Origin: Peptococcaceae bacterium UBA2264
Lineage (GTDB): Bacteria; Bacillota; Desulfitobacteriia; Desulfitobacteriales; Desulfitobacteriaceae
NCBI GenBank assembly: GCA_002347475.1
Contig: DDXI01000084.1
Coordinates: 1 to 14,349, forward strand
Direction: 5' to 3'
Length of the DNA: 14,349 nt
Part shown: one piece after another, positions 14,303-14,349 of the stretch
Layout: each line of letters begins with the position of its first letter
Position numbering within the stretch: the first letter of the stretch is position 1
Position numbers and translations under genes: made by a program
Notes under the pieces: model-generated
Databases searched by the model: none
What the model saw: the letters and a program-made list of their open reading frames with translations, nothing else
What the model was told of the DNA's origin: nothing

Positions 14303-14349
14303 GTTCCATTACACCTTTCGAGAAAAATAAATAGGGCTTGCTAGCCAAA

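Overview
The window is a molybdenum/tungsten cofactor locus of a low-to-mid-GC Gram-positive anaerobe, most likely of the Clostridia (Peptococcaceae-like). The basis is purine-rich Shine-Dalgarno sites of the GGAGG/GGGGAG type, a TupABC tungstate importer, an aldehyde:ferredoxin oxidoreductase (AOR) family gene, FdhD, and a MoaC/MOSC/MogA gene order. Species assignment is inference. No RNA gene, insertion sequence or CRISPR array is visible.

Layout from the right end, mostly minus strand. (1) 14302 to 9757: a stand-alone MoeA, a second MoeA carrying a C-terminal periplasmic-binding-protein-like (PBP) domain, and a shortened AOR-family gene whose 3' end looks decayed. (2) 9756 to 9348: a 409-base non-coding region with a terminator-like inverted repeat, a G/T-rich stretch and a 13-base inverted repeat flanking a possible promoter. 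(3) 9347 to 5363: a helix-turn-helix/PBP regulator, then tupA, tupB, tupC and mobA, closely spaced as one operon. (4) fdhD on the plus strand at 4666-5412, overlapping the 3' end of mobA tail to tail. (5) 4506 to 1975: moaA, moaC, a MOSC protein and mogA, compact and probably one operon. (6) 1974 to 1584: a non-coding or small-gene region with promoter-like sequences. (7) 1583 to 336: an OxlT-like major facilitator transporter, followed by a gene remnant at 199-38.

Together the genes cover oxyanion import (TupABC), early pterin synthesis (MoaA, MoaC), adenylation (MogA), metal insertion (two MoeA), nucleotide attachment (MobA), formate dehydrogenase activation (FdhD) and one possible tungsten client enzyme (AOR-like). 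MoaD, MoaE and MoeB are not in the window and must lie elsewhere if the pathway is complete. The transporter may move formate, oxalate or a related carboxylate, which would fit formate metabolism.

The most interesting feature is the repeated use of an oxyanion-binding fold. It occurs outside the membrane (TupA), on a DNA-binding protein (8376-9347), and on an MoeA metal insertase (11116-13023). The last two domains are clearly homologous. This suggests a locus that senses tungstate or molybdate both for gene control and at the metal insertion step. Other points of note are an FdhD that lacks the usual cysteine loop and an AOR gene missing several catalytic segments.
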